Below, piece after piece: positions 1 to 9,159 of a stretch of DNA of 64,000 nt (position 1 is the stretch's first letter; every line of letters starts with the position of its first letter). The position numbers and the translations under genes were made by a program. Below the pieces are notes generated by a model, which made no database searches, had not been told where the DNA came from, and was given only the letters and a program-made list of their open reading frames with translations. The DNA comes from Actinosynnema sp042752395 (GTDB lineage Bacteria; Actinomycetota; Actinomycetes; Mycobacteriales; Pseudonocardiaceae), in assembly GCF_042752395.1 (NCBI RefSeq), contig NZ_JBHYXZ010000018.1, forward strand, positions 16,376 to 80,375, given 5' to 3'.

Positions 1-2
1 AG

Positions 3-1106
3 GTGGAGCCCGACCCCCGCGCCGTCACGGTCGACCGCGGCAGGTTCGACCACGTGCTGCTGGCCGCCGCGCGGGCCGAGGGGGTCGCGGTCCGACAGCC
101 CGCGCGAGCCGGGCGGCCCCGGCGCGGACCGGACGGGTGGGAGGTCCCGCTGCGCCACGACGTGCTGCGGGCGCGGTTCCTGGTGGACGCGAGCGGGCGG
201 CACCGCGCCACCGGCGGCACGACCACCGCCACCGGCGCGCGGACGCTGGCCCTGCACGCCGTGTGGCCCGGAACCGGCCCGACCCGGATCGGCGCCGGAC
301 CGCGCACGTGGTGCTGGGGCGCGCCGCTGCCCGACGGCGCGTTCCGCGCGATGGCGTTCGTCGACCCGGACCTGCTGCGCCACTACGCCTACGACGTGCG
401 GCGGCTCTACCACCACCTGCTCGACACCACGGGCCTGTTCGCGGACCGGCCCGCGTCGCTCGACGTCGCGGTGTGCGACGCCACCAGCTACCGCGACGAC
501 GACCCCGTGACCGAGGACCGCGTCAAGGTGGGTGAAGCGGCGTACACGCTGGACCCGCTGACGTCGTCGGGGGTGGACAGCGCCGTGCAGAGCGCCATGG
601 CCGCCGCGGTCACCGCGAACACCGTGCTCTCCGGCGGCGACCGCGCCGCCGCGCTCGCGTTCTACCGCGACCGCCGCGACCGCGCCGCGGCCCGGCACGC
701 CGCCTGGACCGCCGCCCACTACCACCGCCACGAAACCCACCGCGACCAGCCGTTCTGGCGTCGTCGTGCGGTGCCGCCGCCGGCGCGCGCCCGGCCCGCG
801 CCCACCCCGCTGACGCCGGACTGCCTGCACCGCCCGGTGCGCCTGGTCGCCGACGCCGCCGTGGTGCCGACCCCGTGCCCGGTCGGGGACGTCGTCACCC
901 TGCGCCGCGCCCTCACCCACCCGGCGCTGCCGGGCCCGGTGGCGCACGTCGGCGACACCGAACTCGCGCCGCTGCTGGACTGCCTGGCGCACGCGCCGTC
1001 CCTCGCCGACCTGCTCCGCACGTGGTCGGCCCGCCTGCCCGCGGGTCAGGCCGAGGCCACGGCGAAGTGGCTGTTCGGCGCGGGTCTGCTCGTCGTCGGG
1101 GGGTGA
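3..1106 (+). CDS. FAD-dependent oxidoreductase, halogenase/LodB-type superfamily (5' end missing)
   Basis: The reading frame is open from the first bases of the window and gives 367 aa, but the N-terminal dinucleotide-binding GxGxxG region expected of this flavoprotein superfamily is absent, so the gene very probably begins upstream of the window. Visible signatures are VDASGRH (the second FAD-contact region), a WCWGAPLPDG segment that resembles the WxWxIP element of flavin-dependent tryptophan halogenases, and the late GEAAYTLDPLTSSGVDSA motif typical of the ribose-binding part of such enzymes. The C-terminal third (FWRRR onward) lacks obvious halogenase features and recalls LodB/QhpG-type flavoproteins that modify quinone-cofactor enzymes. 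Substrate cannot be told, and the upstream neighbour that would decide it is outside the window. The GTG at position 3 should not be taken as the real start. Confidence 0.6.
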   Translation: MEPDPRAVTVDRGRFDHVLLAAARAEGVAVRQPARAGRPRRGPDGWEVPLRHDVLRARFLVDASGRHRATGGTTTATGARTLALHAVWPGTGPTRIGAGPRTWCWGAPLPDGAFRAMAFVDPDLLRHYAYDVRRLYHHLLDTTGLFADRPASLDVAVCDATSYRDDDPVTEDRVKVGEAAYTLDPLTSSGVDSAVQSAMAAAVTANTVLSGGDRAAALAFYRDRRDRAAARHAAWTAAHYHRHETHRDQPFWRRRAVPPPARARPAPTPLTPDCLHRPVRLVADAAVVPTPCPVGDVVTLRRALTHPALPGPVAHVGDTELAPLLDCLAHAPSLADLLRTWSARLPAGQAEATAKWLFGAGLLVVGG

Positions 1107-1107
1107 G

Positions 1108-1136
1108 CGCCGGCCGCCGTGCGTCGGCGGCCGGCG
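1108..1136. terminator. Bidirectional hairpin terminator between convergent genes
   Basis: A perfect 12-bp GC stem (1108-1119 paired with 1125-1136) with a five-base TGCGT loop lies immediately after the stop of the flavoprotein gene and just before the stop of the convergent surface-protein gene. Its position in the 37-bp gap between two converging stops makes a shared intrinsic terminator the natural reading. There is no T tract, which is usual for actinobacterial terminators. Confidence 0.6.
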
Positions 1137-1143
1137 GCCCGCC

Positions 1144-3624
1144 TCAGCTCCGCCCCGCCCGGCGCCTGCGGGTCAGGAACGCCAGGGCCACACCCATGCC
1201 CAGCACCAGCACGCCGAGCCCCACCAGCCACGGCAGGCCGGAGGACAGGCCGGTCTCGGCCAGCGAACCGGAATCCTTGCCGGCGGAGGTCGTCGTCGGG
1301 GCCGCGGTGGTCGTCGTCGGCGGCTCGGTCGTCGTCGTGGTCGGCTCCGGCTGCGGGATGTGCACGCCGGCGTCGATCGTGTGGTCGACCTCGCCCGGGT
1401 TGGCGGGCGCGATCACCGGCGCGACGCCGTCGCACAACCGCCCGGTGGTGGGCGGGACCACGTTGGAGTCGTGCACCCGGTCGTCGCCGACCACCGGGAG
1501 CGTGAACACCAGGTCGGTGGCGGGCGGTTGGCCCGGCACGGTGGCGGTGTCCGCGGTGCACACGTCGAACCGCACCGTGTACTCCGCGCCGGGTGTCAGC
1601 TCGTAGGCCGCGCCGACGCCGCCGAAGTAGTACTCGCCGGCTGCGTCGGTCTTCGTCGTGGCCACCTGCTCGCCGGTCGCGTCCAGCAGGGTGATCGTCG
1701 CGCCGGGCAGCCGCACGTCGGCCGGGTCCTGCACGCCGTTGCGGTCGCCGTCGAACCACACCAGGTTGCCGATCTGGATCGGCGCGTTCGCCGCCTGGTA
1801 GGCGATGGCCCCGAGGCCGCCCGCCTTGCCGAACCCGTTGGGCGGGCGGCGGCCGGTGAACTCGTAGGCGTTGGCGGCGGGGTTGTTGCCGGGCCCCTGG
1901 CCGGTCGTGACGTGGTAGTACCCGGTCCCGCCGGTGGCGACGTTGACGGTCGGGTCCATCTGGGTGCTGACGACCCAGTCGAGCTGCGGGATGTAGGCGA
2001 CCGCGCCCTGCGCGCTCTCCTGGTGCGGGCCGCGCGCCGCCGGGCCCGCCGGGGAGAAGTAGTCGCCCGGGAAGAACTCGACCACGCCGGGGCGCTGCTG
2101 GCCGTCGTCGGCGGTGGCCGCGTGGTCGGGGCAGTCCCCGCTGCCTTCCCACGAGTACCCGCCGTCGGGGTTGGCGCAGGCCATGGTGATGTCGCCGCCG
2201 GAAAAGCCGCGCTCGGTGCCGTTCACCCCCGGCCTGGGGTCGATCGCGTCCCAGCCCGTGGTGTCCATGAACCGGTCGCGGAACCCGAGGACCATCGACC
2301 CGTCCCGGGTGAACGCGAGGCTCGCCAGTTGCGGCTGCGGGTCGATCAGCGCGCCGCCGCCGTTGACGTCGTGGTCGTCCCAGGACGCCAGGTCGGCCTG
2401 CCACGGGTTCCAGTGGTTGGCCTGGGCGGCGCCCGACACGCCGGTGAGCACCTCGCCGCGCTCGAAGTCGAGCGGCTGGGTCAGCACCGGGGTGAAGCCC
2501 GTGCCGTCGTAGGCGTGGACGACCGCCTTGAGGTCCGACCTGTTCTGCGTGCTCTCGGCGCTGCACACACCGCCCACGTAGAGGGCGCCGTCGTGGGCGA
2601 GGACGGAGAACGGCCGCCAGTCGTCGGGCGCCGCGCAGCCGGGGTCGGGCACCGGCACCGTGGCCAGGGGCGCGCCCGCGGTCGCGCCGGTGGCGTCGAA
2701 GCTGACCAGGCTGCGGGTCAGCAGGTTCACCGCGTACAGCGTGGAGCCGTCCTCCGACAGGGCCAGGCCGCCGATGCTCTCCTTGCCCGCCACGTCGGTG
2801 AAGCCGCCGTCCTTGATGATGTTCGCGGTGTCGTGCGGCGTCACCGCCGCGCCCGGGACCTTGGCGAACAGCGTCGGCGCGCCGCCGCCGTCCACCGGCA
2901 CGGTGTAGATCGCGTCACCGCCCTCGGGCCCGTAGAGGGTGTGCCGCCGGGCGAACGCCCCCTGGAACAGCCGCCGCCGGTCCTTGTCGTAGGCCAGGCC
3001 GAAGGTCGTGCCGACCTGCTCCTGCGTGGCCAGCGTGGTGGGGCACGCGACGTCCTCGGGGCACGTGCCGCGGGTCTCCACGCCGAACGCCACGAGCGCG
3101 CGGGTGTCGGTCCCGTTGCCGGCGTTCTGGATCGGCACGAAGTACCGGGAGTCCGGCAGGGCGTAGTGGACGGGGTTCCACACGGCGGTGATCACCGAGT
3201 CGTCCTTGCCGTCCGACACGTCCACGAAGGTGGTGAAGCTGTCGAAGTGGTTGTCCGCGGTGGAGGCGGGCGCGGCCCGGAGGTAGGCGCTGTAGGGCTC
3301 GGGGATCGTGACGTCGACGCGGTAGTGGCCGCCGGTCAGCACGGTGGACGGCGGCACGACGACCTTGCCCGTCGCGTCCGTGACCCCGGTGACCCGGTGG
3401 CCCTCGCGGTCGGAGACGGCGACGTCGATGCCCTCCTGCGGCACGTCCATCGTCGTGTTGATCACGCCGGTGCCGAAGAAGTCGCGCAGCACCTGGACGG
3501 TCAGCGTGCCGTCGGTGGGCGACGCGGCCGCCGTCCCCGCGGTCACCCCGGCGATGCCGCTGCCGACCAGCAGCAGGCCGGCCACCCCCACCCGCGCCAG
3601 TCGGGTCCTGCGCGCCCGGCCCAT
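1144..3624 (-). CDS. Secreted surface protein with SdrD B-like domain and LAETG sortase signal
   Basis: An 826-aa protein. The start is placed at the ATG at 3624 because it is followed at once by a signal peptide (MGRARRTRLARVG, a hydrophobic core, then ATAAA-like cleavage residues); the open frame upstream is only a shadow. Residues about 613-665 form an SdrD B-type beta-sandwich (IGNLVWFDGDRNGVQDP ... GEYYFGG). A Pro/Thr-rich stalk follows (about 745-785). The C-terminus has LAETG, a transmembrane stretch and RRRRAGRS. LAxTG is the class E sortase signal of high-GC Gram-positives, so the protein is expected to be covalently attached to peptidoglycan. The central 500 residues look like a repeated beta-propeller or collagen-binding-like surface module; ligand unknown. 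It is transcribed divergently from the next gene, and no sortase is encoded nearby. Confidence 0.75.
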   Translation of the reverse strand: MGRARRTRLARVGVAGLLLVGSGIAGVTAGTAAASPTDGTLTVQVLRDFFGTGVINTTMDVPQEGIDVAVSDREGHRVTGVTDATGKVVVPPSTVLTGGHYRVDVTIPEPYSAYLRAAPASTADNHFDSFTTFVDVSDGKDDSVITAVWNPVHYALPDSRYFVPIQNAGNGTDTRALVAFGVETRGTCPEDVACPTTLATQEQVGTTFGLAYDKDRRRLFQGAFARRHTLYGPEGGDAIYTVPVDGGGAPTLFAKVPGAAVTPHDTANIIKDGGFTDVAGKESIGGLALSEDGSTLYAVNLLTRSLVSFDATGATAGAPLATVPVPDPGCAAPDDWRPFSVLAHDGALYVGGVCSAESTQNRSDLKAVVHAYDGTGFTPVLTQPLDFERGEVLTGVSGAAQANHWNPWQADLASWDDHDVNGGGALIDPQPQLASLAFTRDGSMVLGFRDRFMDTTGWDAIDPRPGVNGTERGFSGGDITMACANPDGGYSWEGSGDCPDHAATADDGQQRPGVVEFFPGDYFSPAGPAARGPHQESAQGAVAYIPQLDWVVSTQMDPTVNVATGGTGYYHVTTGQGPGNNPAANAYEFTGRRPPNGFGKAGGLGAIAYQAANAPIQIGNLVWFDGDRNGVQDPADVRLPGATITLLDATGEQVATTKTDAAGEYYFGGVGAAYELTPGAEYTVRFDVCTADTATVPGQPPATDLVFTLPVVGDDRVHDSNVVPPTTGRLCDGVAPVIAPANPGEVDHTIDAGVHIPQPEPTTTTTEPPTTTTAAPTTTSAGKDSGSLAETGLSSGLPWLVGLGVLVLGMGVALAFLTRRRRAGRS

Positions 3625-3745
3625 CGTCGTACCCCCGCGGAAGTCGTCGTGATCCGTCACAGACAACCAGAACGGCGCGGTGGCGAGAGCCGGGTCGCCG
3701 GGTGAATCAGGGGGTGAATCGGTGGCCCTGTTAGCGTCGGGCCAC

Positions 3746-4507
3746 ATGCGCAGCATGCGAACCGCAGGACGCCTCCCGCGGCGTCGGGTGGTGGTCGTCC
3801 TCGGTGTCGTGGCCGCCGCCGTGGTCGGGGTGACGGCGTTCCTGGTCGTGGGCGGTGCCGAGCCCGCCGGTCCGCGGGCGCTGACCTCGGACGAGGTGAA
3901 CCGGCTGGCGATCGCGCGGTTCCGCAACCACGAGGCCGGCGGCCGAGCGGTGACGATCACCGTGCCGACCGCGGCCGGCGGGCTGGTCGTCACCGGGCAC
4001 GTCGACTACCGGGCCGGGCTCGGCTACGGCGTGGTGCACGGCAGCGGGCGGGACGCGTCCGGCGACGGGTTGATCCAGTGGACCGCCACCGCCGTGTACG
4101 CGCACCCGATGGCGGACGCCCCGGCGCAGCCACCGGCCACCCCGCCCGACTCGGAGTGGCACCGCCGCGCGCTCCGCACGGCCGGCAGCACGCTGGACAG
4201 CGCGTTGCTCATCGCGCTCAACCTCGGCAGCGACCGGCCGGACAACGCCGAGCTGCTGCCGCAGAACGGGGCGGCCTGGGTGGGCCGCGACGAGGTGGGC
4301 GGCCGGGAGGTGGACGTGATGTCGGGGCCGAGCGCGCGGGCCCGGCCGGGCACCGCCGGGAACGTCCGCTACTGGATCGACCCGGACGGCGCCATGCACC
4401 GGGTGCAGGCCGACGTGGCCTCCGAACCCCGCCCGGTGGTCATCGACTTCGACGACCGCGCGTACGTCCCGGTGCGGCCCGCGCCCGGCGTCACCCCGAC
4501 GCCGTAA
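3746..4507 (+). CDS. Membrane-anchored extracytoplasmic protein of unknown function
   Basis: 253 aa from the ATG at 3746, which lies just before a basic stretch (RRRV) and a single hydrophobic segment (residues about 14-36) and is therefore preferred over the upstream in-frame start. The rest is soluble and probably beta-rich, with no cysteine pairs or catalytic motif that I recognise; the C-terminus is Pro-rich (RPAPGVTPTP). The topology suggests a type II anchored protein or an uncleaved signal peptide. The layout (TM, then GGLVVTGHVDYRAGLGYG and an alternating beta pattern) is reminiscent of LppX/LprG-like lipoprotein folds, but there is no lipobox and this is only an impression. It is transcribed divergently from the sortase-anchored protein across a 121-bp gap and converges on the beta-helix lipoprotein gene. 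Confidence 0.6.
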   Translation: MRSMRTAGRLPRRRVVVVLGVVAAAVVGVTAFLVVGGAEPAGPRALTSDEVNRLAIARFRNHEAGGRAVTITVPTAAGGLVVTGHVDYRAGLGYGVVHGSGRDASGDGLIQWTATAVYAHPMADAPAQPPATPPDSEWHRRALRTAGSTLDSALLIALNLGSDRPDNAELLPQNGAAWVGRDEVGGREVDVMSGPSARARPGTAGNVRYWIDPDGAMHRVQADVASEPRPVVIDFDDRAYVPVRPAPGVTPTP

Positions 4508-4547
4508 CCGCTCACGTCCCGGTGCGGCCCGCACCCGCCGCAACCCC

Positions 4548-5867
4548 TCACGGGGTGCGCACCAGCGCGCCGTCGGCCAGCAGCGACACCGCCGGCAGCG
4601 CGATCGTGGCGACGTCCGGCAACTCGGGGACCACGGGCACGGCGGTGGGTCCCGCGGTGGTGGCGTTCGGGAGCTGCGGCTGCGGCGCGGGCGCGGCCAC
4701 CTCGGTGAACGGGATCCCGCGCGGCGGCTTCGGGCTCGTCCAGGTGCCGGACGGGGACCGGTCGGCGGCCGGGCAGGGCGCGGTCGTCGCCAGCGCTTCG
4801 GGCACGGTCGTCGCGAGTTCGTTGCCCCGCAGGCAGTTGCCCGTCCCGCGGGTGGCGGTGGGGAACGTCCAGCCCACGTCGACGGCATTGGCCGTGAAGG
4901 CGTTCTCCAGCACCTGGTTGCCGTCGGCCGGGATGTCGGACGTCGCGGTGATCACCAGCCCCGCGTTCACGTGGCCGTCGATCCGGTTGCGCACGACCCG
5001 GTTGTCGTTGCCGCCGTCGATGCCGACGCCGAGGCCCCACCCGCCGTCGGCCTGCTCCGGCGTGGCCTCCTGCTGGTTCGCCGCGATCAGGTTGCCGACG
5101 ACGTGCGCCCCCTCCTGCGGCAGCAGCTTCTCCTGGTGGTCGGAGCTGATGGTGAGCCCGACCCGGTTGCCGACGAAGCGGTTGCCCACCACGTACAGGT
5201 CGCCGCCTGCGTTGGTGCCCTCGTACCCGACGGCGTTCAGCTCGGCGATGTTGTCCCGCACCACGATCCGGCAGGGCTTGCACTGCCCGACGTAGATCCC
5301 GGAGTCGGCGGAGCCGGAGGCGTAGGAGTGCTCGATGACGCCGTCCTGCGCGGAGAACGCGTAGATGCCGTACAGGCCGTTGCGGGTGGCGGTGACGTGG
5401 GAGACGAGGAACGACTTGAGGAAGGTGACAGGCTCGTCGCCGGTGTCGTAGCCGCCGTCGCCCGGCGTCCCGGCGGCCGCCCGCGCCGATCCCGTGACCA
5501 GGACGCCGTTGTGGGTGTTGTTCCGGACCGTCAGGTTCTCCACGGCCACGCCGGACGCGGTGACCACGATGCCGTTGGGCTGTCGCAGCCGCCCGTCGAT
5601 GACGACCCCGTCGCGGGACTCGCCCCGCAGGGTGACCCGGTCGGTGCCGACCTTGACCGACTCGTGGTAGACGCCCGGCGCCACCAGCACGAGATCACCC
5701 GGTTGGGCCAACGACACCGCTGCGGAGATCGTCGGCGCGTCGGCGGGCACGCGGATTGTCACCCCCGAGCCCTCCGGTCGGCGGCCCTCCCCCGGTCCGT
5801 CGTCGCCAGCGCCGCAGCCGGGCAGGAGGAGCGCCACCGCGATCGCCGCAAGGCGGGAACGAAGCAT
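4548..5867 (-). CDS. Right-handed parallel beta-helix lipoprotein
   Basis: 439 aa from the ATG at 5867; the frame upstream is non-coding. The N-terminus is a lipoprotein signal (MLRSRLAAIAVALLLPGC), so it should be lipidated at Cys 18 and displayed outside the membrane. After a flexible Gly/Glu linker, a DUF1565/NosD-style opening (PTISAAVSLAQPGDLVLVAPG) leads into successive coils with the typical asparagine-rich turn pattern (VENLTVRNNTHNGVLV, GIYVGQC, GNRFVGNRVGLTIS, NRVVRNRIDG), diagnostic of a right-handed parallel beta-helix. Such folds bind or cleave polysaccharides, but no catalytic triad of a known lyase or pectinase is evident. It starts divergently from the DyP peroxidase with only 65 bp between the two starts. 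Confidence 0.75.
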   Translation of the reverse strand: MLRSRLAAIAVALLLPGCGAGDDGPGEGRRPEGSGVTIRVPADAPTISAAVSLAQPGDLVLVAPGVYHESVKVGTDRVTLRGESRDGVVIDGRLRQPNGIVVTASGVAVENLTVRNNTHNGVLVTGSARAAAGTPGDGGYDTGDEPVTFLKSFLVSHVTATRNGLYGIYAFSAQDGVIEHSYASGSADSGIYVGQCKPCRIVVRDNIAELNAVGYEGTNAGGDLYVVGNRFVGNRVGLTISSDHQEKLLPQEGAHVVGNLIAANQQEATPEQADGGWGLGVGIDGGNDNRVVRNRIDGHVNAGLVITATSDIPADGNQVLENAFTANAVDVGWTFPTATRGTGNCLRGNELATTVPEALATTAPCPAADRSPSGTWTSPKPPRGIPFTEVAAPAPQPQLPNATTAGPTAVPVVPELPDVATIALPAVSLLADGALVRTP

Positions 5868-5932
5868 GGGGCCAGTCTGGCACGAGGACCGGATTCGCCC
5901 GCGCCAGGCCGAATCTGGCACCCTCTCACCCC

Positions 5933-7174
5933 GTGCGCCGAGCCGAGGACCTCCCGTCACGCCGAGCTTTCCTCGGCGCGGGCGCCGGCGCGCTGGCCGC
6001 CGGCCTCACCGCGGCGTGCGAGCCCGGCCCGGCGCGGCACGAGGCCGGGGCCGCGCCCCCGCCCGTGACGCCNNNNNNNNNNGCGGGCCGGCGGGCGCCC
6101 CACACCCCCCGGGGGGCTCCCCCGCGCCGGGCCGGAAAGGAGCCCCCACCGCCGCCCGCCCGGGTGCCGCCGACGGGTCCGCACCAGGCGGGCATCGTGC
6201 TCCCCCGGGACGCGCAACCGCACCTGCTGGTCGTGGTGGCCGACGTCGCCGAGGGCGTGGCGGTCGGCCCGCTGCTGGCGGAGTTCGGCGACGTGATCCG
6301 GGCGCTCACCGCCGGGACCGACGCGCGGCTGCTCGGCCTGCCGCCCGGCGACCTCACCGTGACGGTCGGGGTCGGGCCCCGGTTGGTGGGCCTGGTCGAC
6401 CCGGCCCTGCCCGGCGGCGCGGACCTGCCGGCGTTCGCCCACGAGCGGATCGCGCCGCGGGACCGGGGCGGCGACCTGCTCGTGCAGGTCTGCGCGGGCG
6501 ACCCGGTCGTGGTGTCGCTCGCCGCGGCGGCGTTGCTGGGCCAGGCCGGCGACCGGGCGCGCGAGCGCTGGCGGCAGTCCGGGCGGCGCGGCGCGGCGGT
6601 CCCGGTGACCGGGGACCTCACCGCGCCGCGCAACGCGTTCGGCTTCGTGGACGGCGTCGTCGGCCCGCACACGGCCGACCAGCAGCGGCGCGACCTCTGG
6701 CTGGCCGGACCGACCCCGGTCGCCGGCGGCACGATCGCCGTCGTCCGGCGCATGGAGGTGGACCTGGTCCGGTTCGCCGCGTTGCCCGTGGCGGAGCAGG
6801 AAGCCGTCTTCGGCCGCCGCCGGGACGACGGCGCGCCGCTGTCCGGCGGCACCATCGCGTCCGACCCGGACCTGGGCGCGAAGACGCCGGACGGGCGCTA
6901 CCTCATCCCGGCGGACGCCCACCTCCGCCGCGCGCACCCGGCCGCGGTCGGCGTGGGCCTGATGCTGCGCCGCTCCTACAGCATCGACCAGCCCTCCCCC
7001 GGTCTGCTCTTCGTCAGCTTCCAGAACGACCTGGCGACGTTCACCAGAACGCTGACGCGCATGGACCACGGCGACGCCCTCCTGTCGTTCACCACCACGA
7101 CCGCCGGCGGCACTTTCCTGGTGCTGCCGGGCTTCGACGACGGACGCCCGCTGGGCTCGACCCTGTTCCGCTAG
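5933..7174 (+). CDS. Tat-exported DyP-type haem peroxidase (interrupted by an assembly gap)
   Basis: The start is set at the GTG at 5933, directly ahead of a twin-arginine signal (SRRAFLGAGAGALAAGL) and a possible lipobox (TAAC). DyP family landmarks are present after the gap: GPHQAGI, the GxxDG motif as GFVDG, the proximal haem His in RRAHP, the distal Arg in MLRRSYS, and the C-terminal GLLFVSFQ block. The enzyme should oxidise dyes, lignin-like phenolics or haem using peroxide, outside the membrane or in the wall, as in EfeB-like proteins. A 10-N join (6073-6082) splits residues 47-50, and about 80 bases after it are suspiciously proline-coding, so the linker between signal peptide and catalytic domain is unreliable. 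Its stop overlaps the stop of the convergent LuxR gene. Confidence 0.8.
   Translation: MRRAEDLPSRRAFLGAGAGALAAGLTAACEPGPARHEAGAAPPPVTXXXXAGRRAPHTPRGAPPRRAGKEPPPPPARVPPTGPHQAGIVLPRDAQPHLLVVVADVAEGVAVGPLLAEFGDVIRALTAGTDARLLGLPPGDLTVTVGVGPRLVGLVDPALPGGADLPAFAHERIAPRDRGGDLLVQVCAGDPVVVSLAAAALLGQAGDRARERWRQSGRRGAAVPVTGDLTAPRNAFGFVDGVVGPHTADQQRRDLWLAGPTPVAGGTIAVVRRMEVDLVRFAALPVAEQEAVFGRRRDDGAPLSGGTIASDPDLGAKTPDGRYLIPADAHLRRAHPAAVGVGLMLRRSYSIDQPSPGLLFVSFQNDLATFTRTLTRMDHGDALLSFTTTTAGGTFLVLPGFDDGRPLGSTLFR
6073..6082. other. Assembly gap (10 N) in the peroxidase gene
   Basis: Ten Ns. The right flank (about 6083-6165) is rich in C and G homopolymers and encodes an unusual Arg/Pro-rich stretch not expected in DyP enzymes. 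True gap size is unknown, although the reading frame happens to be kept. Confidence 0.95.
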
Positions 7175-8778
7175 AGCACGCCCAGCTCGTAGGCCCGCAT
7201 CAGCGCGCCTTCGCGGCTGGACGCGCTGAGCTTGCGGTAAGCGCTTTTCACCTGCGTCCGCACGGTGTTCACGGAGACCACGAGCTTGCGCGCGACCTCG
7301 GCGACGGTCAGGCCGGCCTCCAGTTCGGCCAGGACCACCTGCTCCCGGGCGGTCAGCTCCACCAGCTCGACGCGGTCGGGGAACACCGGCCGGGCGCGCG
7401 CCAGGCGGTGCGCCGCCTCGTCGGTCAGCGGCAGGTCGCCCAGCCGGATCACCTCGTCGCGGTCGGCCGGGGACAGCGAGGCGAGGGACAGCACTTCGTC
7501 GGGGGTGCGGACGCGGCGCAGCAGCGCCAGCGACCGGCGGGCTTCGTCCCGATCGCCCATGCGCCGCGCGGCGATCGCCTTGAGCAGCAGCACCTGCCGC
7601 ACGTCCCGGCGCGAGTTGGTCTCGTGCCACGACGTGCGCGCGGCCATCGCGCGGACCGCCTCGTAGTCGCCGTTGAGCAGGCGCAGCCGGGCGGCCGGCA
7701 CCGCGAGCCAGGTGTTCCCCGGGTCCGACTCCTTGATCAGCCGCAGCGCGCGGGTCGGCTCGCCGGTGGCGATCAGCAGGTCGACGTGCGCGCGGCGGAT
7801 CACCCGGGAGGCGGTGCCCAGCCCGACGAGTCCGGGCGCGTGGCCGAGCGCGAGCGTGCCCAGGTGGGCCAACGCCGCCGCCGGGTCGCCGAGGTGCAGC
7901 CCGTGCGCGAACACCAGGGCCGCCACGAACGGCCACACCTCGAGCTGCGCGGTGCCGTCCCCGGTGACCGCCAGGCGGGCTGCCAGCTCCGCCTCGTCGT
8001 AGCGGTCCAGCGCGTCCCAGCCCTCGGCGATCGTGCCGCCCGCGGTGAGCAGCAGCCGGACCCGCTCGGGGGGCGGCTCGAACGCCCGCATCCGGTCCAG
8101 CCACCGGCGGGCCAGGGCGCCGTGGCCGAGGTGCCCGAAGACCATCGCGAGGTTCGCGGCGGCGTTGAGCGCGGTGGCCGCCGCTCCCGGCTCGCCCGTG
8201 GCGCGCTCGTACGCCTGCCGGTACAGCTCCACCGCGGCCGGGAAGTCGCCCGTGAGCGACCGCGTGAGGCCGCGCTGCACGGCCAGCCACCCGGGACGCG
8301 GTCCGGCGTCGCCACCCGGCAGCGCGCTGAGCCGCGCCGCGCGGGCCGTCAGGCGCTCGCCCAGCTCCTCGGCCTCGGCCGCCGCCCCGCGCAGGCGGAG
8401 CCCGATCATCGCGGCGGCGCCGACCGTGACGAGGGTGGCCACCGACGTCTCCCCGTCGATGTCCATGGTCTCGGCCAGGCGGGTGCCCAGTTCGGCGTAG
8501 TGGCGCAGGAACGGGCGCAGCTCACCGCCGTGGGGTTGGCTCACCGCGTAGTAGGCGGTGACCCACGCCAGCATCAGCCGGGGGCGGGCGCGCAGTTCCT
8601 CGACGGGGACCTGGCCGAGCGCGCGCAGCAACCGGACCGCGAGGTCGCCCTCCGCGGACAGGGAGTGCCGGTCGCACACGGCCTCCAGGGCGGCCCAGTC
8701 CCGCACTTCGACGATCTCGGCCAGCGTTTCCGGTAAATCGGCGACCGATCCCGGAGCGGAGTGCGTCCTGCGCGGCAC
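7171..8778 (-). CDS. LuxR-family transcriptional regulator with helical-repeat sensor region
   Basis: 535 aa. The C-terminus (about 470-530) is a LuxR/GerE-type helix-turn-helix (LTAREQVVLAELEAGLTVAEVA ... VSVNTVRTQVKSAYRKL). The preceding 450 residues are alpha-helical and Ala/Leu-rich, with the spacing of TPR/MalT-like repeats, and lack a Walker A NTPase, so this is a short MalT/LAL-like regulator. The stop overlaps that of the peroxidase by three bases. It is read away from the stress membrane gene across a 381-bp divergent region. It is not closely similar to the two regulators flanking the polyketide cluster, so I do not assign it to that cluster. Confidence 0.75.
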   Translation of the reverse strand: MPRRTHSAPGSVADLPETLAEIVEVRDWAALEAVCDRHSLSAEGDLAVRLLRALGQVPVEELRARPRLMLAWVTAYYAVSQPHGGELRPFLRHYAELGTRLAETMDIDGETSVATLVTVGAAAMIGLRLRGAAAEAEELGERLTARAARLSALPGGDAGPRPGWLAVQRGLTRSLTGDFPAAVELYRQAYERATGEPGAAATALNAAANLAMVFGHLGHGALARRWLDRMRAFEPPPERVRLLLTAGGTIAEGWDALDRYDEAELAARLAVTGDGTAQLEVWPFVAALVFAHGLHLGDPAAALAHLGTLALGHAPGLVGLGTASRVIRRAHVDLLIATGEPTRALRLIKESDPGNTWLAVPAARLRLLNGDYEAVRAMAARTSWHETNSRRDVRQVLLLKAIAARRMGDRDEARRSLALLRRVRTPDEVLSLASLSPADRDEVIRLGDLPLTDEAAHRLARARPVFPDRVELVELTAREQVVLAELEAGLTVAEVARKLVVSVNTVRTQVKSAYRKLSASSREGALMRAYELGVL

Positions 8779-9159
8779 CGCTTTCGCCCCTTTCCAGGCC
8801 GGACCGTCCCGCCCATCCGACGGGGCACCCGGACTTCACCCGTGCCGGCCGGAGCAACCCTGTCACGCAAGTGCCGGCGTCGTCATGCCCGACAACCGGG
8901 TGAACTTCACCCCCATTAGCGGAAAGGTCGGAAAACCGCACTTCCCGCCCCGTGCCGAGCGAATGCCGCCTTTCGCGTTCCGCACGATTGCGGCCGCAAT
9001 TCACCCCCGGCCCGGTCCGCCCCGGCCCGCCAGCCCACCCGCCGCCACCACATCGGGTGTCACGGGAGGTGTGAAACCCGCTCGGGTGGGGCAACCAGGG
9101 GGCGGTAGCGATCACGCCGCGTCACGAGAGACGGCGTGGCACGAGGACAAGGAAGCACC
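8779..9159. other. Divergent intergenic region, no gene seen
   Basis: 381 bp between the starts of the LuxR regulator (minus) and the GlsB-like gene (plus). It must contain both promoters. I could not identify convincing -35/-10 pairs or a SigB-type box. AT content is slightly higher around 8890-8990, as in many actinobacterial promoter regions. Confidence 0.5.
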
